Source: Gemmatimonadota bacterium (lineage in GTDB: Bacteria > Gemmatimonadota > Gemmatimonadetes > Gemmatimonadales > GWC2-71-9). Taken from it: a DNA stretch of 64,000 nucleotides. Shown here piece after piece: positions 59,167 to 64,000 of the stretch (positions are counted from its first letter, which is position 1; each line of letters begins with the position of its first letter). The stretch covers positions 582,485-646,484 of the forward strand of contig JAZKBR010000002.1 in NCBI GenBank assembly GCA_040388535.1, in the 5' to 3' direction. Made by a program: the position numbers and the translations under genes. The notes under the pieces are model-generated. The model was not told where the DNA came from, did no database searches, and was given only the letters and a program-made list of their open reading frames with translations.

Positions 59167-60210
59167 TTACCAGTTGAGGATCAACGCAAACATCAGCGGC
59201 GCCACGATGCTGGCGTCGCTTTCCACGATGAACTTGGGCGTGTCGATGGCGAGCTTGCCCCAGGTGATCTTCTCGTTCGGCACGGCGCCGGAGTAGGAGC
59301 CGTAGCTGGTGGTGCTGTCCGAGATCTGGCAGAAGTAGCCCCAGACCGGAATGTCATCGCGCTGCAAGTCCTGGTGCAGCATCGGAACAACACAGATCGG
59401 GAAGTCGCCCGCAATCCCGCCACCGATCTGGAAGAAGCCGATGCCGCCCGGGACATTGCTGTTCTTCGTGTACCAGTCGGCGAGCACCATCATGTACTCA
59501 ATGCCGGTGCGCACAGTGTGGACGTTCTTCACATCACCCGAGATGACGTGGCCCGCGAACATGTTGCCGAGAGTGGAGTCTTCCCAGCCGGGAACCACGA
59601 TCGGCAGGTTCTTCTCGCAAGCCGCCAGCAGCCAGGAGTCCTTCGGGTCGATCTGGTAGTACTGCTTGAGCTTGCCGCTGCGCAGCACCCGATAGAAGAA
59701 CTCGTGCGGGAAGTAGCGCTCGCCGGCCTTGTCGGCCGCAACCCACTCATCGAGCACCGCTGTCTCGAGCCGGCGCATCGCTTCCATCTCGGGAATACAG
59801 GTGTCGGTGACACGGTTCATGTGACGATCGAGCAGCTTCTGCTCATCTGCCGGTGTGAGGTCGCGATAGTTGGGGACGCGCTCGTAGTAGTCGTGCGCCA
59901 CCAGGTTGAAGATGTCTTCCTCGAGGTTTGCGCCGGTGCAGGTGATGATCTGCACCTTGTCCTGCCGGATCATCTCGGCGAGGGAGAGGCCGAGTTCGGC
60001 GGTGCTCATCGCACCGGCGAGGGTGATCATCATCTTGCCGCCACCGTCGAGGTGGGCGGTATATGCGGTCGACGCGTCGACCAGAGCCGCCGCGTTGAAG
60101 TGGCGGTAGTGATGGCGAACGAACTGTGAAATCGGGCCCGACTGGGACACTGCGCCTCCCCACGTGATCTGCTGTCGCTGCACTGGTGGGCCCGCTGGTC
60201 GGGCCGTCAC
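59167..60210 (-). CDS. Deoxyhypusine-synthase-family protein
   Basis: 347 residues from GTG 60210. The family's motifs are visible: GGKMMITLAGAMSTAELG, IITCTGANLEEDIFN, GGGIAGDFPI and KITWGKLAID, which holds the expected active-site Lys. In eukaryotes and archaea this enzyme modifies eIF5A/aIF5A using spermidine. Bacteria lack that target, and homologues of this type act in polyamine (homospermidine) metabolism or are unassigned. The gene ends at a heptamer arm. Confidence 0.88.
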   Translation of the reverse strand: MTARPAGPPVQRQQITWGGAVSQSGPISQFVRHHYRHFNAAALVDASTAYTAHLDGGGKMMITLAGAMSTAELGLSLAEMIRQDKVQIITCTGANLEEDIFNLVAHDYYERVPNYRDLTPADEQKLLDRHMNRVTDTCIPEMEAMRRLETAVLDEWVAADKAGERYFPHEFFYRVLRSGKLKQYYQIDPKDSWLLAACEKNLPIVVPGWEDSTLGNMFAGHVISGDVKNVHTVRTGIEYMMVLADWYTKNSNVPGGIGFFQIGGGIAGDFPICVVPMLHQDLQRDDIPVWGYFCQISDSTTSYGSYSGAVPNEKITWGKLAIDTPKFIVESDASIVAPLMFALILNW

Positions 60211-60255
60211 GAAAATACCCGCCCCGCCGCCCCGCGCCACCCGTTACGTTCCGGC

Positions 60256-61440
60256 GTGCCTCTTCCCGAACGTCTTTCCTGCTGGGCGATGACCGCGCCC
60301 GGCGTCGAGCTGCTGACAGCGGCCGAACTCGTGCGTCTGGGCCTCACGCCGGGCGCCTCTGAGCCGGGCGGGGTGGAGTTCACCGCCAGCGCGGCCGAAC
60401 TCGCCCGGGCGCTGCTCTGGTTGCGGACCGCCAACCGGATCACCGTGCGACTTGCCGAGTTCCGGGCGACTTCGTTTGCCGAACTGGAGAAGCACGCCAA
60501 GCGAGTGGCATGGGGAGATGTCGTGACGCCGGGCGGGGCGGTGCATTTCCGGGTGACCTCGAAGAAATCGAAGCTCTACCATCAGGACGGCATTGCCGAA
60601 CGACTCGAACGGAGCGTCGCGGGAGCAGTGGCGGGCGTGACGGCGATTCGCGCGCCGTCGGTGGCCGAGGAACTCGAGGATGACGTTGCTGCCCTGCCGG
60701 AGGTGCAGCGGGTGATCGTCCGGGTCTTCCGGGATCAGGTCACCCTCTCGGCCGACGCTTCCGGTGCGCTGCTCTACCTGCGCGGCTGGCGTCAGGCGGT
60801 CGCGAAGGCGCCACTGCGCGAAACGCTGGCGGCCACCCTCATTGCCGCGAGCGGGTGGAGCGGCGAGGAATCGCCGCGCGGTCCGCTGATGGATCCGTTC
60901 TGTGGTTCGGGGACGATTCCGATCGAGGCAGCGCTGCTGGCACGCCGGATGGCGCCAGGGCGCGGTCGGCGCTTCGCGGCCGAATCGTGGCCCGGCATCG
61001 GCACCACGGCGACCGGGCGGGCCGCGATCTGGAGTGCCGAGCGTGCGCACGCCAAAGCACTCGAGCTGCCACTGTCTCGCGTGGTGATCGCGGGATACGA
61101 TCGCGATGCCGGCGCCATCGCCGCTGCCATCGCCAACGCCGAGCGTGCGGGGGTGTCGGCGGACGTGAGCTTCTCACGGCAATCACTGTCGCAACTGCCA
61201 ACCGACGACGGTGAAGGGTGGCTGGTGACCAATCCACCGTACGGCGCGCGGATCGGTGAACGGACAGCGTTGCGCGATCTCTACGCCACGCTCGGTCGGG
61301 TGATGGCGGAGCGGCGGCCGGGGTGGCATCTCACGATGTTGAGCGCCGACCGGATGCTTGATGCGCAGTTGCGGTTGCCGTTGCACGAGGCGCTGCGGAC
61401 GACCAACGGTGGGATTCCGGTGCGGGTGGTGAGGTCCTGA
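60256..61440 (+). CDS. THUMP-domain SAM-dependent RNA methyltransferase (RlmL-like)
   Basis: 394 residues from GTG 60256. THUMP-like N-terminus (about 50-160, with VHFRVTSKKSKLYHQDG), then a Rossmann methyltransferase with MDPFCGSGTIPIEAALL (motif I) and VTNPPYGARIGER (NPPY catalytic motif). It likely makes N2-methylguanosine in 23S rRNA or tRNA. Divergent from the deoxyhypusine-synthase-like gene across 45 bp. Confidence 0.9.
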   Translation: MPLPERLSCWAMTAPGVELLTAAELVRLGLTPGASEPGGVEFTASAAELARALLWLRTANRITVRLAEFRATSFAELEKHAKRVAWGDVVTPGGAVHFRVTSKKSKLYHQDGIAERLERSVAGAVAGVTAIRAPSVAEELEDDVAALPEVQRVIVRVFRDQVTLSADASGALLYLRGWRQAVAKAPLRETLAATLIAASGWSGEESPRGPLMDPFCGSGTIPIEAALLARRMAPGRGRRFAAESWPGIGTTATGRAAIWSAERAHAKALELPLSRVVIAGYDRDAGAIAAAIANAERAGVSADVSFSRQSLSQLPTDDGEGWLVTNPPYGARIGERTALRDLYATLGRVMAERRPGWHLTMLSADRMLDAQLRLPLHEALRTTNGGIPVRVVRS

Positions 61441-61460
61441 GGCGAACAGGGTGACGCCGA

Positions 61461-62420
61461 TTATTTCGGCGTGAGCAGCGACCACCCTCGCGCGCCGAGC
61501 CGGAAGAGATCGCTCGATGGCTGGTCGTCGAAGCCACCGAAGAGCAACAGCGAACCCGCACGTGAATCGAGGGCCATGACCGGGAAGCGGCGACGCGGAC
61601 CATCGATCGGCAGTCGACGCCAGGTCGTGCCGTCGTAGCCCCAGGTCTCGTTACCGTGTTCGCCACCGGGTCCCATCCCGCCGTAGAGGACGATCACTCG
61701 CCGCGCAGGATCCCAGTGCATCGCGTGATGATTTCTGCCACCGGGTCCCCGCACCCGGATCTCACGCCAGGTGGTGCCGTCCCATTCCCAGGTGTCATCG
61801 AGTGCGGAAGCCTCAGGATCGAGCACCGCGGCGCCGCCATACAACACGACGCGGCCGCGAACCGGATCGAATGCCATCGCATGCAGGGTGCGCGCCGACG
61901 GGCCGTCGGTCGCTCGGCGTGACCACTGCGCACCATTCCATTCCCAGGTGTCATTGAGCAGTCCGGCGGTGCCGGCGCCTCCGAAGAGGACCACTCGGGA
62001 TCGCTTGCTGTCCCACGTCATCGCGAAGACGGATCGTGCCGGTGGGCCAGCGGTGACGATCTCTCGCCACTGCTCGCCGTCACGTAGCCAGGTATCGCCG
62101 AGCGGTCCGGTGGTGCGGGTATCGCCACCGAAGAGGACGAGCTGATGCCGGGAGGAGTCGTATACCATCGCGGGCCCGTTCCGTCCGCTCGGCCCTGGCC
62201 TGGTCGAACGGCTCCAGCGATCGCCGGCAAACTCCCAGGTGTCGCCACTATATCCGCCGCGCAGGAAGCCGCCGAAGATGACGAGACCCCGTGCAGGGTC
62301 GAAGGCGCCGGCAGCAGAGTAGGCGTGTGGCGGCGCGCCCTCGGTCTGGGCCAGCGCAGCAGGAGCGTGTGCGACGGCCGTCAGCAGAAACAGGGAGACG
62401 GTGACCTTGCTTCGCATCAT
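61461..62420 (-). CDS. Kelch-repeat secreted protein (second)
   Basis: 319 residues from ATG 62420, which overlaps the previous gene's stop (ATGA). A signal peptide (VSLFLLTAVAHAPAALAQ) precedes five or six kelch-type blades, each with LVIFGG/VVLFGGA..., (N/D)TWEW..., and a RxxHAM-like turn. A six-bladed propeller is expected. Function unknown; no enzymatic motif. Paralogue of the gene upstream. Confidence 0.85.
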   Translation of the reverse strand: MMRSKVTVSLFLLTAVAHAPAALAQTEGAPPHAYSAAGAFDPARGLVIFGGFLRGGYSGDTWEFAGDRWSRSTRPGPSGRNGPAMVYDSSRHQLVLFGGDTRTTGPLGDTWLRDGEQWREIVTAGPPARSVFAMTWDSKRSRVVLFGGAGTAGLLNDTWEWNGAQWSRRATDGPSARTLHAMAFDPVRGRVVLYGGAAVLDPEASALDDTWEWDGTTWREIRVRGPGGRNHHAMHWDPARRVIVLYGGMGPGGEHGNETWGYDGTTWRRLPIDGPRRRFPVMALDSRAGSLLLFGGFDDQPSSDLFRLGARGWSLLTPK

Positions 62421-63430
62421 CGGGGAATGATTCTCTGCCATCGATGCCCATCCCATTCCCAGGTGTCGCTCATCAACTCGCCGTTGCTGCTCCCGCCGTA
62501 GAGTACGGTGACGCCGCGCGCCGCATCGTAGGCCATGGCGTGGAGTGAGCGCGGTCCCGGTGTTGGTCCGGTGAGAGGAATTTCCGTCCAGTGCTCGCCA
62601 TCCCATTGCCACATGTCGCCGTGTTCCTCCGACATCCCGGCTCGGCCGCCGCTGTTCCCGCCGTAGAGGAGCACGACACCGGCACGTCGGTCGAACGTCA
62701 TGGCGTGACGATTGCGCGGCGACGGGCCAGTCACCGCTCGCTGTAGCCACGACTGCCCGTTCCACACCCAGGTGTCCCCGAACGATGGCTGGGGCTGACC
62801 TTCAGCGGGTGAGAGTCCGACCCCGCCGAAGAGCAGGACGACCTTGTGCTTGCTGTCGTACGCCATCGCGGTGACCGCGCGGCCCGGTGGGCCGGCGGTG
62901 GCAACCTGCCGCCAGTTGATGCCGTTCCAGCTCCAGCTATTACTCGGCCACGCAGGTCCGCTGCGATCGTCGCCCCCGAACATCAGAGTGACTCCGCGTG
63001 CTTCGTCATAGGCCATCGCGAAGTGTCCCCGAGGCCGCGGTGTGCTGTCGCTTCCGGCACGCCAGCGGGCGCCATCCCACTCCCACGTGTCGTTGCGCAG
63101 GCCGCCCTGCTTGCCGACCCAGCCACCCCAGAGCATGAGTCGATCACGTTGGGTGTCGTAGACCGCGGCACTCGCGCTGCGTGCGGTGGGACCTGCGCCG
63201 GGAAGTCGGGACCACACCGCGCCGTCCCAGCTCCAGAGTTCCGTGGAGTCGGGCATCTGCGGCGAGGCGTAGCCGTCGACGAGGATGACTCGACGAAGCT
63301 GGTCGTGATAGATGAGCGAATGAGTGATGCGGGGACCCGGCGTGGAATCGCGCTGTGCTGCTGCAGGAGCTGCTCCCGCAGCGAGCAGCGCAACAAGCGC
63401 GGTTCGGTACCATCGTGTGGCTGGGGACAT
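62417..63430 (-). CDS. Kelch-repeat secreted protein (first)
   Basis: 337 residues from ATG 63430. A signal peptide (VALLAAGAAPAAAQ) then kelch blades with VILVDGY, LMLWGGW, VTLMFGGDDR, VVLLFGGVG and VTVLYGGS strands, each near (D/S)TWEW or NSWSW. Same layout as the downstream paralogue; translated with it through an ATGA overlap. Function unknown. Confidence 0.85.
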   Translation of the reverse strand: MSPATRWYRTALVALLAAGAAPAAAQRDSTPGPRITHSLIYHDQLRRVILVDGYASPQMPDSTELWSWDGAVWSRLPGAGPTARSASAAVYDTQRDRLMLWGGWVGKQGGLRNDTWEWDGARWRAGSDSTPRPRGHFAMAYDEARGVTLMFGGDDRSGPAWPSNSWSWNGINWRQVATAGPPGRAVTAMAYDSKHKVVLLFGGVGLSPAEGQPQPSFGDTWVWNGQSWLQRAVTGPSPRNRHAMTFDRRAGVVLLYGGNSGGRAGMSEEHGDMWQWDGEHWTEIPLTGPTPGPRSLHAMAYDAARGVTVLYGGSSNGELMSDTWEWDGHRWQRIIPR

Positions 63431-63493
63431 GCGACAATTCTACGGGTGCAGCAGGGGCTGGTTTCGGGCAGATACGCGGTGTGTACTCGCTGT

Positions 63494-64000
63494 TTACCTG
63501 TCGGCCGAATGCGTGTCTGCTGCCCCGGTGGCGGTGGCTCCACCAGTCACCACCAGCACCACCGCTGGCACCAGCAACGCCGTCGCGGCCACGACACGGC
63601 CGCCAATCCGTTCACCGGCAAAGAGGGCGCCGAGGCCGAGTGCCACGATGGGATTGATGTAGGTGTAACTCGCCACCGCGGTCGCGTCGACGTGGGACAT
63701 GAGCCACTGGAAGACGGTGTAGGCGAGCATCGATCCGAAAACGGTGAGGTAGCTCCACGCCAGCACGGAGCGCAGCGACACGGCGTGCGGGTCGAACGCG
63801 CTGATCTCCCCGAGCAGGGTCCCGGCCGTGAGCGCAATCAATCCGCCAGCGAGCATCTGCGCCCCGCTGCTCATCAGCAGGTCGGGCGCGTGCGGCCAGT
63901 CGCGACCATACGTTGCTCCCACACCCCAGGCGATCATCGCGATCGCGATGAGCACGAGTCGCGGCACATCGTGCACGGCGGTGAGGGTGGCGCTTCCGAG
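63494..64000 (-). CDS. EamA/DMT-family transporter (5' end cut by window edge)
   Basis: The C-terminal 168 codons are visible; the frame is open to the right edge, so the start lies outside. At least five hydrophobic segments occur (LVLIAIAMIAWGVGATYG, GGLIALTAGTLLG, SYLTVFGSMLAYTVFQWL, NPIVALGLGALF, LLVPAVVLVVTGG). VASYTYINPIVALGLGALFAGE is the EamA repeat signature. Substrate unknown. Confidence 0.9.
   Translation of the reverse strand, partial: LGSATLTAVHDVPRLVLIAIAMIAWGVGATYGRDWPHAPDLLMSSGAQMLAGGLIALTAGTLLGEISAFDPHAVSLRSVLAWSYLTVFGSMLAYTVFQWLMSHVDATAVASYTYINPIVALGLGALFAGERIGGRVVAATALLVPAVVLVVTGGATATGAADTHSADR

Overview
The window is a G+C-rich bacterial chromosome segment spanning a probable replication origin. 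It carries dnaN-dnaA on the minus strand facing rpmH-rnpA-yidD-yidC on the plus strand. High G+C, tandem DUF2911 proteins, an ADOP-type FtsX permease, Pkn-type kinases, a bacterial deoxyhypusine-synthase-like enzyme and kelch/TonB/M28/M16 secreted proteins suggest a Gemmatimonadota-like organism. This is an inference from gene content; no marker gene was aligned.

Layout. 1-7120: M28 peptidase (cut by the left edge), dnaN, candidate oriC, dnaA, then rpmH-rnpA-yidD-yidC. 7233-16400: unknown protein, large hybrid histidine kinase, rhomboid protease, ddl, rsmD, cystathionine beta-synthase and small proteins. 16416-28220: a mostly minus-strand block with a phosphotransferase, mutS, two DUF2911 paralogues, a SPOR protein, holA, a Nudix hydrolase and an M16 peptidase pair. 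28606-32583: a four-gene overlapping operon (upp, a catalytically dead beta-CASP protein, a YdcF protein, an intact beta-CASP protein). 33016-38875: secreted and lipoprotein genes, clpP, methyltransferase, two DinB proteins, a stand-alone Lrp-type domain and an SMR exporter.

38941-43755 looks like a decayed genomic island. tRNA-Phe is followed by a partial copy of its own 3' half. After it come a lipoprotein with a JAMM-like metal motif, three related small secreted proteins, a tyrosine-recombinase remnant and a broken HExxH peptidase, all with visibly lower G+C. 43885-53214 returns to core-like sequence with a decarboxylase, ADOP permease, a two-nuclease block (one a Cas4-like Fe-S nuclease fused to a DEDD exonuclease), an MliC-type lysozyme inhibitor and a DNA glycosylase. 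53221-64000 holds an Ig-like lipoprotein operon, two tandem Ser/Thr kinases, the deoxyhypusine-synthase-like gene, an RNA methyltransferase, two kelch proteins and an EamA transporter cut by the right edge.

Intergenic DNA is heavily repeat-laden. There are heptanucleotide tandem repeats (GAGACTA, GGGAGAA and GAGAAGC types) often arranged as inverted arms, a 125-150 bp palindromic MITE-like element in three copies, a GTGCCGC hairpin family, and CTGAGCG REP-like pieces. Three genes (rnpA, rsmD, ydcF) appear to start at CTG. No CRISPR array, rRNA or intact insertion sequence was seen.
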